64,000 nt of DNA from Enterobacter cloacae (GTDB taxonomy: Bacteria > Pseudomonadota > Gammaproteobacteria > Enterobacterales > Enterobacteriaceae). The stretch spans positions 3,968,001 to 4,032,000 of the forward strand of contig NZ_CP056117.1 in NCBI RefSeq assembly GCF_013375935.1. The letters run 5' to 3'. The notes under the pieces are model-generated. The model did no database searches, was not told the DNA's origin, and saw only the letters and a program-made list of their open reading frames with translations. The translations under genes were made by a program, and so were the position numbers. This document shows positions 32,290 to 45,388 of this stretch, piece by piece (within the stretch, counting starts at the first letter, position 1; each line of letters begins with the position of its first letter).

Positions 32290-33723
32290 TTAGTTGTTGC
32301 GGATGTACTCATCCATTTCGGTTTTCAGGTTATCGGATTTCGTACCGAAGATTGCCTGAACACCAGAACCTGCAACAACCACGCCCGCTGCGCCCAGCTT
32401 TTTCAGACCCGGCTGGTCTACTTTCGCAACGTCGGCAACGCTCACACGCAGACGGGTGATACACGCGTCCAGGTTAGTGATGTTTTCTTTACCGCCGAAA
32501 GCAGCTACCAGCGCAGGTGCCATTTCGCTGGTCACACCGGCTTTGCTGTCCTCAGTTGCATCTTCACGACCCGGCGTTTTCAGATCCAGCGCTTTGATCA
32601 GCACGCGGAAGACGGTGTAGTACACCACCGCGTAGCCTGCACCCACGATTGGGAACAGCCACAGTTTGCTGCTGTTACCGGACAGAACGATGAAGTCGAT
32701 CAGGCCGTGAGAGAAGGACGTACCGTCACGCATACCCAGCAGAATACAGATTGGGAATGCCAGACCTGCCAGTACCGCGTGGATGAAGTACAGGATCGGC
32801 GCAACGAACATGAAGGAGAACTCGATCGGCTCGGTAATACCGGTCAGGAACGAGGTCAGCGCTGCGGAGATCATGATACCGCCCACTTTTGCACGGTTCT
32901 CTGGCTTAGCAGAGTGCCAGATAGCAATTGCCGCAGCCGGCAGACCGTACATTTTGAACAGGAAGCCGCCAGACAATTTGCCTGCGGTCGGGTCACCCGC
33001 CATGTAACGAGGGATATCACCGTGGAACACCTGACCTGCCGCGTTGGTGTATTCACCAATCTGCATCTGGAATGGAACGTTCCAGATGTGGTGCAGACCA
33101 AATGGTACCAGGCAGCGCTCAATGAAGCCGTAGATACCAAACGCCACTACCGGGTTCTGATAGGCAGCCCACTGAGAGAAGGTCTGGATAGCCGTACCGA
33201 TTGGTGGCCAGATGAAGGACAGAACCACACCGGTGAAAATCGCTGCCAGACCAGAGATGATCGGAACGAAACGTTTACCCGCGAAGAAGCCCAGATACTC
33301 AGGCAGCTTGATACGATAGAAGCGGTTAAACATATACGCTGCAATCGCACCGGAGATGATACCACCGAGAACACCGGTATCTGCCAGGTGTTTAGCGGCA
33401 ATCTCTTCAGCAGGTAAATGCAGAACCAGCGGCGCAACCACAGCCATGGTTTTCACCATAATGCCGTAGGCAACCACGGACGCCAGAGCAGATACACCGT
33501 CGTTATTGGTGAAGCCCAGAGCAACACCGATAGCGAAGATCAGCGGCATGTTAGCAAAAACAGAACCGCCTGCTTCTGCCATCACGTGGGAAACTACGGC
33601 TGGCAGCCAGCTGAAGTTAGCAGAACCGACGCCCAGCAGGATACCTGCGATAGGCAGTACGGATACTGGCAGCATCAGCGATTTACCGACCTTTTGCAGG
33701 TTAGCAAATGCATTCTTAAACAT
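32290..33723 (-). CDS. ptsG: Glucose-specific PTS enzyme IIBC (PtsG)
   Basis: Inner-membrane glucose permease that imports glucose and phosphorylates it to glucose-6-phosphate, receiving phosphate from EIIA-Glc. It has 477 aa, as in E. coli. The IIC membrane domain (about 1-380) contains the [15 protein letters not shown] motif. A linker is followed by the IIB domain with the phospho-cysteine motif [15 protein letters not shown] (Cys421 by E. coli count). The upstream leader and promoter are very close to E. coli, with a CRP site and the SgrS pairing region, so control by cAMP-CRP and by sugar-phosphate stress is expected. Confidence 0.98.
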   Translation of the reverse strand: MFKNAFANLQKVGKSLMLPVSVLPIAGILLGVGSANFSWLPAVVSHVMAEAGGSVFANMPLIFAIGVALGFTNNDGVSALASVVAYGIMVKTMAVVAPLVLHLPAEEIAAKHLADTGVLGGIISGAIAAYMFNRFYRIKLPEYLGFFAGKRFVPIISGLAAIFTGVVLSFIWPPIGTAIQTFSQWAAYQNPVVAFGIYGFIERCLVPFGLHHIWNVPFQMQIGEYTNAAGQVFHGDIPRYMAGDPTAGKLSGGFLFKMYGLPAAAIAIWHSAKPENRAKVGGIMISAALTSFLTGITEPIEFSFMFVAPILYFIHAVLAGLAFPICILLGMRDGTSFSHGLIDFIVLSGNSSKLWLFPIVGAGYAVVYYTVFRVLIKALDLKTPGREDATEDSKAGVTSEMAPALVAAFGGKENITNLDACITRLRVSVADVAKVDQPGLKKLGAAGVVVAGSGVQAIFGTKSDNLKTEMDEYIRNN

Positions 33724-33746
33724 AATTGAGAGTGCTCCTGAGTATT
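33724..33746 (-). promoter_or_regulatory. ptsG ribosome site and SgrS pairing region
   Basis: On the minus strand the leader reads ATACTCAGGAGCACTCTCAA just before the ATG. This matches the segment of E. coli ptsG mRNA that the small RNA SgrS pairs with; CAGGAG is the ribosome site. Conservation suggests the same post-transcriptional repression, though sgrS lies outside this window. Confidence 0.6.
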
Positions 33747-33859
33747 TGTGCTTTTTTTACGCTTTCACGCATTGGCCCGGGGGGAGTACCGCGCCGTGGA
33801 CAGGACATCTAAGCGCCCTTTATTTATTACACAGAGTAAAATAATTCCCTCTGAGTTTG

Positions 33860-33875
33860 TTTGACGGCTATCACG
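33860..33875 (-). promoter_or_regulatory. CRP site of the ptsG promoter
   Basis: TTTGA, 6 bases, TCACG on the plus strand (CGTGA-N6-TCAAA on the minus strand). It aligns with the activating CRP site of E. coli ptsG, about 40 bases before the start of the conserved leader. Confidence 0.6.
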
Positions 33876-33936
33876 TTTCAGTTCAAGACGGCCAAAAAAC
33901 TTGCAGATATTTACATAAAGCATGTCTGGATGTGTC

Positions 33937-33972
33937 TAAAAACGCCATCACCGCCCCGAATGAGGCGGTGAG
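33937..33972 (-). terminator. Terminator of the tatD-end operon
   Basis: On the minus strand CACCGCC and GGCGGTG form a stem with an 8-base loop, followed after a short GC segment by TTTTTAG. It lies about 50 bases past the tatD stop and ahead of the ptsG promoter. Confidence 0.65.
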
Positions 33973-34020
33973 CTTTACTCGTTTTACCTATTAATTACGA
34001 GCCTAAAAAAAACAGGTGTA

Positions 34021-34815
34021 TCAGACAGACTGCAGGCGGACGGGGTCGATATGGAACAGGCTGGCGAAGTTTTCCGTCGTTACACGAGCCAGTTCGTCAA
34101 TACTGACACCCTTCAGTACGGCCATGTACTCAGCGACATCTCGGGTCATCGCCGGCTGGTTCTCTTTACCCCGATGCGGCACGGGTGCCAGGTACGGGGA
34201 ATCGGTCTCCACCAGAATACGATCCAGCGGTACGTAACGCGCCGCATCACGCAGCTGCTCAGCATTACGGAACGTCACGATCCCCGAAAACGAGATATAA
34301 AAGCCCAAATCAAGCAGTTTACCCGCCGTTTCTCTGTCTTCTGTGAAACAGTGTAGTACGCCACCGCAATCCGTCACCTTTTCTTCCCGCAGGATCTCAA
34401 GCGTGTCGGCACGCGCGTCGCGGGTGTGAACGATAACGGGCTTGTTCAGCTCGCGGCCAATCCGGATATGGTTACGGAAAGATTCCTGCTGGCGGGGCTT
34501 AGTTTCCGGCGTGTAGAAATAGTCTAGACCGGTCTCGCCCATCGCCACGACGCCCTCTTCTGCGGCAAGGCGGCGTAAATCTTCAACGTCATACGCGTCG
34601 TCCTGATTGAGCGGATGGACGCCGCAGGAGAAGACGACGTTTTCGCGCTCGCCAACCAGCTCACGCATTGAGCGGTAGCCCGGCAGCGTGGTCGCCACGG
34701 CCAGGCAAAATTTCACATCGCGCGCGGCGGCTTTCGCCAGCACATCGTCCACGTCTTTATGCAGGGATTGGTAATCGAGGCCATCAAGATGGCAGTGTGA
34801 GTCGACTAAAAACAT
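34021..34815 (-). CDS. ycfH: TatD-family metal-dependent hydrolase YcfH
   Basis: A 264-aa TIM-barrel DNase-like hydrolase of the TatD family. Metal ligands appear in DSHCHLDG (residues 5-12), the AMGETGLDYFY Glu, IVHTRDA and LHCFTED His residues, and ETDSPYLAP near the end. In E. coli it follows holB in the same operon, as here (10 bases). A role in DNA repair or quality control has been proposed for relatives; the exact substrate is unclear. Confidence 0.94.
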   Translation of the reverse strand: MFLVDSHCHLDGLDYQSLHKDVDDVLAKAAARDVKFCLAVATTLPGYRSMRELVGERENVVFSCGVHPLNQDDAYDVEDLRRLAAEEGVVAMGETGLDYFYTPETKPRQQESFRNHIRIGRELNKPVIVHTRDARADTLEILREEKVTDCGGVLHCFTEDRETAGKLLDLGFYISFSGIVTFRNAEQLRDAARYVPLDRILVETDSPYLAPVPHRGKENQPAMTRDVAEYMAVLKGVSIDELARVTTENFASLFHIDPVRLQSV

Positions 34816-34825
34816 AATGTCTCTC

Positions 34826-35830
34826 TCAGAGATGGGAAACCGGCGGTATGACGCCGGGTTGCAGGTAATGTTCGATACGCAGCAACTGGTCGGTCAGTAA
34901 AAGCTCGCGATTAAGACCGGTTACCGTCAAAAGTTGTTCACGACTCTGGCAGATATCGTGGAGGATAGCGCGCAGCGACTGTCCTGACAGACGATTCGCC
35001 AGCGTGTTAACCAGCGGCCAGACGTCGGGATTCGTCAGAAGCGTAGCCCCCTGCTGAATTTTAAGGGCATCAAGCAGCAGCGCGGCCAGCCAGTGCAGGC
35101 GCTCCGGGGCCGGATCGCCGTTCAGGGCAGGCAGCACGCTCAGCCAGTCATGGCTGTCCAGGGCAGATTCAATCGCACGACAAAGGGTTTCGCGCTGGGA
35201 CCAGACTTCCGGCTGCAGAAGCGCCAGCGCAGCCGCAGGCGCGCCGCTGCACAGGCGCAACGCTGACAGCGCGGCGTCCTGTGACACCGTCACTTCACGT
35301 TCAAGCCAGGCGAGTGCCCACGACTCCTGGGGAACAGCCAGATGATGAAGACGACAGCGGCTGCGCAGCGTCGCCAGCAGTCGGCCCGGCTCGCGGCAGG
35401 AGAGGAAGAACCACGTTTTCTCAGGCGGCTCTTCCAGCGTTTTTAAAAGCGCATTGGCAGCGACCTCCGTGAGCAGCTCGGCGTCCTTCAGCCACACCAC
35501 CTTTGCCCCGCCCAGACGCGCGTGTTCATACAGCTTCTCGCCGACCTCACGCACCGCGTCTATCCCGAGCGTACTTTTGCCTTTTTCGGGTTCGAGGATG
35601 TAGTAATCCGGATGCGTGCCGGCCTGCATCAGCTGGCAGCCGCGGCACTTACCGCAGCTTTTATGCCCATCAGGCTGGTGGCACATCAGAAAGCGCGTAA
35701 TGGCGTAAATCAACGCATCATCGCCCATTCCCGGCAGCGCCTGTATCAGTAACGCATGATGCCCCCGACCAACCTGATAGCTGCCGATCAGCTGTTCAAA
35801 GTGCGGGCGCAGCCATGGATACCATTTCAT
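34826..35830 (-). CDS. holB: DNA polymerase III subunit delta' (HolB)
   Basis: Clamp-loader subunit of the replicative polymerase, 334 aa. The AAA+ fold lacks a functional P-loop, as usual for delta'. The zinc-binding module [19 protein letters not shown] is visible near residues 50-75, and the sensor segment [19 protein letters not shown] carries the SRC motif near residue 158. The start overlaps the tmk stop by 4 bases. Confidence 0.96.
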   Translation of the reverse strand: MKWYPWLRPHFEQLIGSYQVGRGHHALLIQALPGMGDDALIYAITRFLMCHQPDGHKSCGKCRGCQLMQAGTHPDYYILEPEKGKSTLGIDAVREVGEKLYEHARLGGAKVVWLKDAELLTEVAANALLKTLEEPPEKTWFFLSCREPGRLLATLRSRCRLHHLAVPQESWALAWLEREVTVSQDAALSALRLCSGAPAAALALLQPEVWSQRETLCRAIESALDSHDWLSVLPALNGDPAPERLHWLAALLLDALKIQQGATLLTNPDVWPLVNTLANRLSGQSLRAILHDICQSREQLLTVTGLNRELLLTDQLLRIEHYLQPGVIPPVSHL

Positions 35831-36468
35831 GCCCGCTGCTCCTGCACCCAGCGTGTGACCGTTTCCTGAATAGCACGGGTAACGTCGTCGAGGGATTGTG
35901 TCGCATCGATGGTGCGAATAGCGCTGTCCTGTCCGGCCAGCTCAAGGTAACGCGCGCGGGTGCGGTTAAAGAAGTCGTAAGACTCCTGCTCAATGCGATC
36001 CAGCTCGCCGCGCGCCCTGGCGCGCTTCAGACCCACCTCAGGCGTGACGTCCAGATAGAGCGTCAGGTCCGGACGAAAATCGCCGAGCACCGCGTCGCGA
36101 AGCGTAGCCAGCATGGTACGATCGATACCGCGCCCTCCCCCCTGATACGCCTGGGTGGAGAGATCGTGACGATCGCCGATCACCCATTTTCCCTCTGCCA
36201 GCGCGGGTTTAATCACCGTCTCGACCAGCTGAACGCGCGCCGCATAAAACATCAGCACTTCCGCTTTGTCAGTGATAACCTCGTCGCCAACGGATTTGAT
36301 ATCCAGCACCAGGCTGCGCAGTTTTTCCGCCAGCTGCGTACCGCCCGGCTCACGGGTGAAGACCATCTCGGCGACGCCAAGCGATTTAAGCGTATCAACC
36401 ACCACGTTACGGGCGGTGGTTTTCCCCGCCCCTTCGAGTCCCTCAATGACAATGTATTTACTGCGCAT
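35827..36468 (-). CDS. tmk: Thymidylate kinase Tmk
   Basis: Phosphorylates dTMP to dTDP. It has 213 aa. The P-loop [12 protein letters not shown] is at residues 9-20, the [16 protein letters not shown] segment carries the DR motif and the lid, and the Asp in [11 protein letters not shown] is conserved. The ATG overlaps the mltG end by 11 bases. Essential gene, tightly packed between mltG and holB. Confidence 0.97.
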   Translation of the reverse strand: MRSKYIVIEGLEGAGKTTARNVVVDTLKSLGVAEMVFTREPGGTQLAEKLRSLVLDIKSVGDEVITDKAEVLMFYAARVQLVETVIKPALAEGKWVIGDRHDLSTQAYQGGGRGIDRTMLATLRDAVLGDFRPDLTLYLDVTPEVGLKRARARGELDRIEQESYDFFNRTRARYLELAGQDSAIRTIDATQSLDDVTRAIQETVTRWVQEQRA

Positions 36469-37480
36469 TTTTTTCCTTAAGTGCCTTCAGATAGTCCTGA
36501 ACAGAGCGATTGTGGCTGGCCAGGTTGGTATTGAACGTATGCCCCCCTTTTCCATCAGCCACAAAATAGAGATACGGTGTTTTTGCCGGGTGCGCCGCGG
36601 CGCGCAGTGAGGCTTCGCCCGGCGTCGCGATTGGTCCCGGCGGCAGGCCGCTAATGACGTAGGTATTATACGCCGTTGGCGTCTCCAGATCTTTTCTGGA
36701 AATCTTGCCGTTGTAGTTTTCGCCCATGCCGTAGATGACGGTAGGATCGGTTTGCAAACGCATACCGATGCGCAGGCGGTTTATAAACACCGAGGCGACC
36801 TGGTCGCGCTCGGCGGCAACGGCGGTCTCTTTCTCGATGATGGAGGCCATCGTCACGAACTGGTTTTGATCTTTATACGGCAGGCCCTCAGCGCGTCCTT
36901 CCCAGGCCGACTCTACCGCCGCGACCATTTTATTATGCGCGCGCTTCAAAATCGCCACGTCCGTCGTGCCTGCCGTGTACATCCAGGTGTCGGGCCAGAA
37001 CCAGCCTTCAACCCATTCAGGGTGCTCGAATTTTAGCGCGTCTGCCACGGTTTCGTAGCGATCGTCTTTCAGCGTGTGCCTGATATACGGCGCGTCACGC
37101 AGTTGTCTGAGGTAATCGCTCAGGCGCATCCCCTCGACAAAACGTAGCGGAAACTGGGCCTCTTTGCCGCTTTCCAGCAGTTGCAGCATTTCGCGCACGG
37201 TCATACCCGGAGTGAAGCGATAGGTGCCCGCCTTAAAGTTCGAAAGTTCAGGCTCAACGCGCAGCAGCCACTGGAATACACGCGGACGATTGATAATTTT
37301 ATCGCCATACAGCTGCTGGCCAAGCGCCTGACGCCCGGTCCCCGCTTTCAGGGTAAAAATCGTCTCGTCTTTAATCAGGATCTTACTGTCCGCCAGCTGG
37401 CGGACTTTCCACACTCCCGCTCCGCCAGCGATACCGAACGCAACGATGAGAAGGAGAACAACGCGTAACATTTTCTTCAT
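36458..37480 (-). CDS. mltG: Endolytic murein transglycosylase MltG (YceG)
   Basis: Inner-membrane lytic transglycosylase that cuts nascent glycan strands and may terminate chain growth. It has 340 aa, as in E. coli. A single N-terminal membrane helix ([18 protein letters not shown]) is followed by a LysM-like segment and the YceG catalytic domain. The catalytic Glu lies in [19 protein letters not shown] (Glu218 by E. coli count). Between pabC (2 bases) and tmk (overlap). Confidence 0.96.
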   Translation of the reverse strand: MKKMLRVVLLLIVAFGIAGGAGVWKVRQLADSKILIKDETIFTLKAGTGRQALGQQLYGDKIINRPRVFQWLLRVEPELSNFKAGTYRFTPGMTVREMLQLLESGKEAQFPLRFVEGMRLSDYLRQLRDAPYIRHTLKDDRYETVADALKFEHPEWVEGWFWPDTWMYTAGTTDVAILKRAHNKMVAAVESAWEGRAEGLPYKDQNQFVTMASIIEKETAVAAERDQVASVFINRLRIGMRLQTDPTVIYGMGENYNGKISRKDLETPTAYNTYVISGLPPGPIATPGEASLRAAAHPAKTPYLYFVADGKGGHTFNTNLASHNRSVQDYLKALKEKNAQ

Positions 37481-37482
37481 GA

Positions 37483-38292
37483 CTACCTGGTTTGCTCACA
37501 TAACGGGGCCAGAAACTGGAACAGCTCGCGGGATGACCATGAAAGCGGGCCATAAGCGCGAACGGGGACAACGGGCATCAGCGCATTGCAGATAACGACT
37601 TCATCGGCGGACTGCAGCGCGTCTTCCTTTACGCTTACTTCGACAACGCTAAAACCGGCACGTGCCAGCTGCTGCAAACAAAACTGACGCATAATGCCGT
37701 TGACCCCGGCCTGTTCCAGCGAAGGCGTGAATACGTCACCGCCCTTCCGCCAGAGTAAATTAGCCGCACAGCATTCCGTAATGTACCCTTCGCTGTCAAG
37801 AACCAGCGCCTCGCCGGCATCCGTCTGTTCAAGATGAGTACGAATAAGCACCTGTTCAAGGCGGTTAAGGTGTTTTATTCCGGCAAGCATCGGGTTCCGC
37901 CCCAGCCGAACCGGGCTAAGCGTCAGGGTAACGCCCTCTTCGCGCCAGCGTTCATAATGGGAAGGGTAATCTGAAACGGAAAGGATCCGCGTTGGATGCT
38001 GACAGGCAGCGCCGCTATACCCCCGCCCACCGCTGCCGCGGCTGATAATCACTTTTACTACGCCGCATCTTTTACCTGACGCCAGCCGACGCATTTCACC
38101 TTCAAGGGTGTCCCACTGCGTGAAGGGGATCAGTAATGTCTCGCAGGCCTTTTGTAAGCGGCGGATATGGGCATCACGCAGGCACACTTCCCCGTCGAGA
38201 ATACGCGCCGTGGTAAAACAGCCGTCGCCAAACTGGATCGCCCTGTCGCCTGCCGGCAGCGTTTCTTGCTCAAGGCCATTGATTAAAAACAT
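37483..38292 (-). CDS. pabC: Aminodeoxychorismate lyase PabC
   Basis: A PLP-dependent fold-type IV enzyme that converts 4-amino-4-deoxychorismate to p-aminobenzoate for folate. It has 269 aa. The PLP lysine is in [11 protein letters not shown], and the [10 protein letters not shown] and [11 protein letters not shown] phosphate-cradle segments are present. It lies between fabF and mltG in the same order as E. coli. A terminator-like hairpin separates it from fabF, so it may be expressed by read-through or its own promoter. Confidence 0.95.
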   Translation of the reverse strand: MFLINGLEQETLPAGDRAIQFGDGCFTTARILDGEVCLRDAHIRRLQKACETLLIPFTQWDTLEGEMRRLASGKRCGVVKVIISRGSGGRGYSGAACQHPTRILSVSDYPSHYERWREEGVTLTLSPVRLGRNPMLAGIKHLNRLEQVLIRTHLEQTDAGEALVLDSEGYITECCAANLLWRKGGDVFTPSLEQAGVNGIMRQFCLQQLARAGFSVVEVSVKEDALQSADEVVICNALMPVVPVRAYGPLSWSSRELFQFLAPLCEQTR

Positions 38293-38362
38293 GGTGGCTC
38301 CTCATGCGTGGAGGCTCAGTCTGGCAGGATGTTAATAGCCGGACAAGGAGATTTCACCTAAT

Positions 38363-38391
38363 AAAAAAGGCCCGGCAAGCGGACCTTTTTT
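38363..38391 (-). terminator. Terminator after fabF
   Basis: On the minus strand an A6-GGTCCG arm pairs with CCGGGCC-T6 around a CTTG loop (one G-U pair), ending in TTTTTTATT. It lies 22 bases after the fabF stop. Confidence 0.75.
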
Positions 38392-38412
38392 ATCGTCAGT
38401 GACTAAACAGGC

Positions 38413-39711
<1,299 letters not shown>

Positions 39712-39712
39712 T

Positions 39713-39734
39713 CAGGCGGTCGAATGACCGCCTG
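39713..39734 (-). terminator. Attenuator/terminator hairpin between acpP and fabF
   Basis: A perfect 9-bp stem (CAGGCGGTC / GACCGCCTG, loop ATTC on the minus strand) is followed by AGTTTTATCTTTTG. It lies 12 bases after the acpP stop and probably gives the short, abundant acpP transcript. Confidence 0.75.
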
Positions 39735-39745
39735 GAGATGTTCAC

Positions 39746-39982
39746 TTACGCCTGGTGACCGTTGATGTAATCAATGGCAGCCTGAACGGTGGTGATTTTC
39801 TCAGCTTCTTCGTCCGGAATCTCAGTATCAAACTCTTCTTCCAGAGCCATTACCAGCTCAACGGTGTCAAGAGAATCTGCGCCCAGGTCTTCAACAAAGG
39901 AAGCGGAGTTCACAACTTCTTCCTGCTTAACGCCCAGCTGTTCGCCGATAATTTTCTTAACGCGTTCTTCGATAGTGCTCAT
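39746..39982 (-). CDS. acpP: Acyl carrier protein AcpP
   Basis: The 78-aa acidic carrier of growing acyl chains. The phosphopantetheine serine is in [10 protein letters not shown]. The sequence is essentially the conserved enterobacterial ACP ([17 protein letters not shown] to YINGHQA). It lies 154 bases after fabG; in E. coli this gap holds a dedicated acpP promoter. Confidence 0.99.
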   Translation of the reverse strand: MSTIEERVKKIIGEQLGVKQEEVVNSASFVEDLGADSLDTVELVMALEEEFDTEIPDEEAEKITTVQAAIDYINGHQA

Positions 39983-40136
39983 ACTCTTAAATTTCCTATC
40001 AAAACTCGCTTTCGCGATGGTTTTCGTAGTGTATAAAATGTTGAAAAATTTGCAACTAAATCCCGGCAGGTCTTACCACGATTTTACGTTATTTTGAGGC
40101 CATTTGCCCAAATAACGCAAATATTTTCGATCGTGA

Positions 40137-40871
40137 TTAAACCATGTACATCCCGCCGTTGACGTGGAGGGTTTCACCAGTGATGTAACCCGCTTCGTCA
40201 GAGGCTAAAAATGCAACCGCGCTGGCGATTTCTTTAGGGTCGCCAAGACGACCCGCCGGAACTGCCGCCAGCGTACCCGCACGCTGCTCATCCGTCAGCG
40301 CACGCGTCATGTCCGTTTCAATAAAGCCCGGAGCAACAACGTTTACAGTAATACCGCGGGACGCGACTTCACGCGCCAGCGACTTACTGAAACCGATCAG
40401 ACCTGCTTTCGCCGCAGCGTAGTTAGCCTGACCAGCATTTCCCATGGTACCAACCACAGAACCTACAGTGATAATACGACCATGACGCTTTTTCATCATA
40501 GCGCGCATTACCGCTTTTGACAGACGGAATACAGATGACAGGTTGGTTTCGATAATATCGTTCCACTCATCATCTTTCATTCGCATCAGCAGGTTGTCGC
40601 GCGTAATCCCGGCATTATTGACCAGAATATCCACTTCGCCAAACTCTGCGCGAATATTTTCCAGAACAGATTCGATAGATGCTGGTTCAGTCACATTCAG
40701 CACCAGACCTTTACCGTTCGCACCCAAATACTCGCTGATGGCCTGCGCGCCGTTCTCGCTGGTCGCAGTCCCGATCACCGTCGCGCCGCGCGCAACCAGT
40801 GTTTCAGCAATAGCGCGCCCAATACCGCGGCTCGCGCCGGTCACCAGGGCAATTTTTCCTTCAAAACTCAT
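40137..40871 (-). CDS. fabG: 3-oxoacyl-ACP reductase FabG
   Basis: NADPH-dependent short-chain dehydrogenase that reduces beta-ketoacyl-ACP, 244 aa. It shows the cofactor motif TGASRGIGRA at the N-terminus, NNAGIT, and the Ser-Tyr-Lys triad in VGSVVGTMGNAGQANYAAAKAG. It ends YITGETLHVNGGMYMV. It lies 12 bases after fabD. Confidence 0.98.
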   Translation of the reverse strand: MSFEGKIALVTGASRGIGRAIAETLVARGATVIGTATSENGAQAISEYLGANGKGLVLNVTEPASIESVLENIRAEFGEVDILVNNAGITRDNLLMRMKDDEWNDIIETNLSSVFRLSKAVMRAMMKKRHGRIITVGSVVGTMGNAGQANYAAAKAGLIGFSKSLAREVASRGITVNVVAPGFIETDMTRALTDEQRAGTLAAVPAGRLGDPKEIASAVAFLASDEAGYITGETLHVNGGMYMV

Positions 40872-40883
40872 GGTAGTCCTCTT

Positions 40884-41813
40884 TTATTGCGAGAGTGCCG
40901 CTTTCATTGCTTCCGGCTCATTAATCGCCGAGGCAGTCAGGGTGTCAACAATACGTTTGGTAAGACCGGTAAGCACCTTACCAGGCCCCACTTCATACAG
41001 ATGTTCAACGCCCTGAGACGCCATATATTCAACGGTTTTGGTCCACTGAACCGGGCTGTAGAGCTGGCGAACTAGCGCGTTACGGATAGCCTCCGGCGCG
41101 GTTTCGCACTTCACGTCGACGTTATTCACAACGGAAATCGTCGGCGCGTTAAAGGTCATTTTTTCCAGCTCAACCGCCAGCTTATCGGCGGCTGGCTTCA
41201 TCAGCGCGCAGTGTGACGGCACGCTCACCGGCAGCGGCAGCGCGCGTTTAGCGCCCGCGGCTTTACAGGCAGCGCCCGCACGCTCAACCGCTTCTTTATG
41301 ACCGGCGATAACCACCTGGCCCGGCGAGTTGAAGTTTACCGGAGAAACCACCTGACCTTCAGCAGATTCTTCACACGCTTTTGCAATAGAAGCATCATCA
41401 AGACCGATGATGGCAGACATGCCGCCCGTACCTTCTGGCACCGCTTCCTGCATGAATTTTCCACGCAATTCAACCAGGCGCACCGCATCAGCGAAGGCAA
41501 TCACGCCTGCACAAACCAGCGCAGAGTATTCGCCCAGGCTGTGACCCGCCATCAGTGCAGGCGCTTTACCGCCCTGCTGCTGCCATACGCGCCACAGCGC
41601 GACGGATGCAGCCAGCAGCGCAGGCTGCGTCTGCCAGGTTTTGTTTAACTCTTCAGCGGGGCCCTGTTGGGTCAGCGCCCACAGATCATAACCCAGCGCA
41701 TCAGAAGCTTCACGGAAAGTCTCTTCAATAACCGGATAGTTTGCTGCCATTTCAGACAACATCCCAACGGTTTGCGAGCCCTGTCCCGGGAACACAAAAG
41801 CAAATTGCGTCAT
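40884..41813 (-). CDS. fabD: Malonyl-CoA:ACP transacylase FabD
   Basis: Transfers malonyl from CoA to ACP, 309 aa. The N-terminus FVFPGQGSQTVGM carries the oxyanion Gln, and the nucleophile Ser lies in AGHSLGEYSA. The His in VPSHCALM and the Gln250-type segment near YEVGPGKVLTGL are present. It lies 15 bases after fabH. Confidence 0.98.
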   Translation of the reverse strand: MTQFAFVFPGQGSQTVGMLSEMAANYPVIEETFREASDALGYDLWALTQQGPAEELNKTWQTQPALLAASVALWRVWQQQGGKAPALMAGHSLGEYSALVCAGVIAFADAVRLVELRGKFMQEAVPEGTGGMSAIIGLDDASIAKACEESAEGQVVSPVNFNSPGQVVIAGHKEAVERAGAACKAAGAKRALPLPVSVPSHCALMKPAADKLAVELEKMTFNAPTISVVNNVDVKCETAPEAIRNALVRQLYSPVQWTKTVEYMASQGVEHLYEVGPGKVLTGLTKRIVDTLTASAINEPEAMKAALSQ

Positions 41814-41828
41814 TTTTTAATCCTTATC

Positions 41829-42782
41829 CTAGAAACGAACCAGCGCGGAACCCCAGGTGAACCCGCCACCAAAGGCTTCAAGCAAGACCAGTTGGCCCCG
41901 TTTAATTCGTCCATCGCGTACCGCTTCGTCAAATGCGCACGGTACCGATGCCGCAGAGGTATTGCCGTGGCGATCCAGCGTCACCACAACGTTATCCATT
42001 GACATGCCCAGCTTCTTCGCCGTCGCGCTGATGATACGCAGGTTAGCCTGATGCGGCACCAGCCAGTCGAGGGCGGAGCGATCAAGGTTATTCGCTTCCA
42101 GCGTTTCTTCAACGATATGGGCCAGTTCAGTCACGGCAACCCTGAACACCTCGTTACCCGCCATCGTCAGGTAAATCGAGCTGTCCGGGTTAACGCGATC
42201 GGCGTTAGGCAGCGTTAACAGCTCGCCGTAGCGACCGTCAGCATGAAGATGCGTGGAGATGATGCCCGGCTCGTCGGACTGCCCCAGCAGCACCGCGCCC
42301 GCACCGTCGCCAAAAATAATGATCGTGCCGCGATCGGCTGGATCGCAGGTACGCGCCAGCACGTCAGCACCGATTACCAGCGCATATTTTACGGCACCAG
42401 ATTTTACGTACTGATCGGCGATGCTCAGCGCATAGGTGAAGCCCGCACACGCTGCTGCCACATCAAATGCCGGGCAGCCTTTAATGCCGAGCATATTCTG
42501 TACCTGACACGCTGCGCTTGGGAAGGCATGCGTGGCGGAGGTTGTCGCCACCACGATAAGCCCGATCTGATCTTTATCAATCCCGGCCATTTCAAGCGCA
42601 CGCTGTGCAGCTTCGAAGCCCATGGTGGAGACAGTTTCGTCTGGCGCGGCGATACGGCGTTCACGGATACCTGTGCGCGTGACAATCCACTCGTCAGACG
42701 TATCTACCATTTTTTCAAGATCGGCGTTGGTACGCACTTGTGTTGGCAGGTAGCTGCCGGTACCTAAAATCTTCGTATACAT
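41829..42782 (-). CDS. fabH: Beta-ketoacyl-ACP synthase III (FabH)
   Basis: Starts fatty-acid synthesis by condensing acetyl-CoA with malonyl-ACP, 317 aa. The catalytic Cys is in [12 protein letters not shown] (Cys112), the His in VPHQANLRI and the Asn in GNTSAASVP. It starts 6 bases after the plsX stop. Confidence 0.98.
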   Translation of the reverse strand: MYTKILGTGSYLPTQVRTNADLEKMVDTSDEWIVTRTGIRERRIAAPDETVSTMGFEAAQRALEMAGIDKDQIGLIVVATTSATHAFPSAACQVQNMLGIKGCPAFDVAAACAGFTYALSIADQYVKSGAVKYALVIGADVLARTCDPADRGTIIIFGDGAGAVLLGQSDEPGIISTHLHADGRYGELLTLPNADRVNPDSSIYLTMAGNEVFRVAVTELAHIVEETLEANNLDRSALDWLVPHQANLRIISATAKKLGMSMDNVVVTLDRHGNTSAASVPCAFDEAVRDGRIKRGQLVLLEAFGGGFTWGSALVRF

Positions 42783-42788
42783 GTACGC

Positions 42789-43823
42789 TCAGTCACTTTT
42801 AGCTAATACAGATCCCAGGCGAGCGGCAATTCTCTGAGGAACTTGTCGCTGCACCGCCTGCACTGCCTGTTCAATCGCGACGGTAAATGCTCGCTGATTG
42901 GCGGCGCCATGACTCTTAATCACGATGCCGCGCAATCCTAACAGACAGGCGCCATTATACTGGTCGGGGTTGAGGTGACTGAATCGCCGCGTCAGGCTTT
43001 TTTGTAACCAACGCTTTAATAAAATCAGCCACCAGGACCTTTTTTTACCTTCTCCCTGCGATTTCAGCAGAGAAAGGAACATTCTTACGACCCCTTCCAT
43101 GGTCTTCAACGTTACGTTTCCGGTGAAGCCATCACACACTAATACATCCGTTTTGCCCGTCAGCAGCTCATTGGCTTCGAGATAACCAATATAGTTGATG
43201 GACGGAACCTGTTTGAGTATTTCCGCAGCGTCGCGGATACTGTCCAGGCCTTTGGTTTCTTCTTCACCAATGTTCAACAACGCAACGCGGGGATGCGTAA
43301 TCCCGACCACGTCTTCTGCCAGCACCGACCCCATGACGGCAAACTGAGCCAGCATTGTACTATCACAATCCACGTTAGCGCCCAGATCGAGCACCACCGT
43401 TTTGCCCTTCTGCTGATGCGGTAACACCGTCACCAGCGCCGGACGCTCAATGCCCTCAATCGGCTTGAGCAATAATTTCGACAGGCCCATCAGCGCGCCG
43501 GTATTTCCCGCGCTGACGCAAGCCTGCGCTCGCCCTTCTTTCACCAGCTCCAGCGCAATTCGCATAGAGCTGCCGCGGCTATTGCGAATAGCCTGCGATG
43601 GCCGGGCATCACTGGCAATAACTGACTGCGCAGGGATAATCTGCAGACGCGAACGTTGTTCAAAGTCAGCTTTTGCGAGTAATGGCGTGATTGTGTCGGG
43701 ATTACCGACTAAAAGAAGTGTGAGTTGCGAATTAGAGTTCAGTGCCTGCAAAGCTGCAGGCACTGTCACGGTAGGGCCAAAATCTCCCCCCATGACATCT
43801 AACGCCAGGGTTAGACGTGTCAA
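42789..43823 (-). CDS. plsX: Phosphate acyltransferase PlsX
   Basis: Makes acyl-phosphate from acyl-ACP, the first step toward phosphatidic acid. It has 344 aa from a TTG start at 43823 ([16 protein letters not shown]), the start used in E. coli. An upstream ATG (43892) would add 23 residues in the rpmF-plsX gap and is the alternative. It shows [23 protein letters not shown] and [13 protein letters not shown]. The C-terminus ([13 protein letters not shown]) is about 12 residues shorter than in E. coli K-12, with no sign of a frameshift. Confidence 0.95.
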   Translation of the reverse strand: MTRLTLALDVMGGDFGPTVTVPAALQALNSNSQLTLLLVGNPDTITPLLAKADFEQRSRLQIIPAQSVIASDARPSQAIRNSRGSSMRIALELVKEGRAQACVSAGNTGALMGLSKLLLKPIEGIERPALVTVLPHQQKGKTVVLDLGANVDCDSTMLAQFAVMGSVLAEDVVGITHPRVALLNIGEEETKGLDSIRDAAEILKQVPSINYIGYLEANELLTGKTDVLVCDGFTGNVTLKTMEGVVRMFLSLLKSQGEGKKRSWWLILLKRWLQKSLTRRFSHLNPDQYNGACLLGLRGIVIKSHGAANQRAFTVAIEQAVQAVQRQVPQRIAARLGSVLAKSD

Positions 43824-43904
43824 GGTATCGTCGCAGCCTGGTTCGGTAAACTCCCCGTTTGCACGGGGAAGTTCCTCACTAAGCCTAATCACGCTGACGC
43901 GTGA

Positions 43905-44090
<186 letters not shown>

Positions 44091-44094
44091 TCAA

Positions 44095-44756
<662 letters not shown>

Positions 44757-45341
44757 ATGCCAAATCTCGTACTTGCTTCCACTTCACCCTATCGCCGAAT
44801 GCTGTTGGAAAAGCTCGGGATCCCGTTTGAATGTGCGGCACCGGACGTTGATGAGACCCCACAACCCGGCGAGTCGCCGCGTCATCTGGTGACCCGTCTT
44901 GCGCAGGAGAAAGCGCAGTCGCTTGCCGAACGTTACCCTGCACATCTGATTATAGGCTCCGATCAGGTTTGTGTGCTTGACGGTGAAATCACCGGTAAAC
45001 CGCATACCGAAGAGAACGCCTGCAAGCAGTTGATGCGCGCACGCGGCAGTATTGTGACCTTTTATACGGGCCTGGCGCTCTATAACCCGGCCTCCGGCCA
45101 CCTGCAAACCGAATGCGAGCCGTTCGACGTCCATTTTCGCCATCTCAGCGAGCAGGAGATTATGGATTACGTGCGCCGGGAACGCCCGCTGAACTGCGCG
45201 GGGAGCTTTAAAAGTGAAGGTTTGGGGATTGCGCTATTCGATAAGCTGGACGGTCGAGACCCGAATACGCTGGTGGGGTTACCGCTGATTGCACTATGCC
45301 AGATGTTAAGGCGAGAAGCGTGTAATCCGCTGACGGCGTAA
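44757..45341 (+). CDS. yceF: Maf-like nucleotide pyrophosphatase YceF (7-methyl-GTP)
   Basis: House-cleaning enzyme that hydrolyses 7-methyl-GTP and related modified nucleotides. It has 194 aa. The Maf motif [16 protein letters not shown] is at the N-terminus, with [21 protein letters not shown] (catalytic Asp) and GKPHTEENA. It is divergent from yceD and convergent with rluC, with a shared terminator. Confidence 0.95.
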   Translation: MPNLVLASTSPYRRMLLEKLGIPFECAAPDVDETPQPGESPRHLVTRLAQEKAQSLAERYPAHLIIGSDQVCVLDGEITGKPHTEENACKQLMRARGSIVTFYTGLALYNPASGHLQTECEPFDVHFRHLSEQEIMDYVRRERPLNCAGSFKSEGLGIALFDKLDGRDPNTLVGLPLIALCQMLRREACNPLTA

Positions 45342-45388
45342 CCGCTGCGGCCTGATGCCCTCTCCCCAGGGAGAAGGTGCAAACATTA

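Noticed and set aside
32218-33417. A 399-codon plus-strand open frame opposite ptsG
   Set aside because: Antisense shadow of ptsG; it begins upstream in the REP/terminator area and has no recognisable motifs.
43824-43892. Longer PlsX start at an ATG 23 codons upstream
   Set aside because: The added residues are not part of the conserved PlsX N-terminus; the TTG start corresponds to that of E. coli.
45341-45380. Sequence CCCTCTCCCCAGGGAGAAGG after yceF as an ERIC-type repeat
   Set aside because: Only a short fragment of a common enteric intergenic palindrome; too little to call an element.
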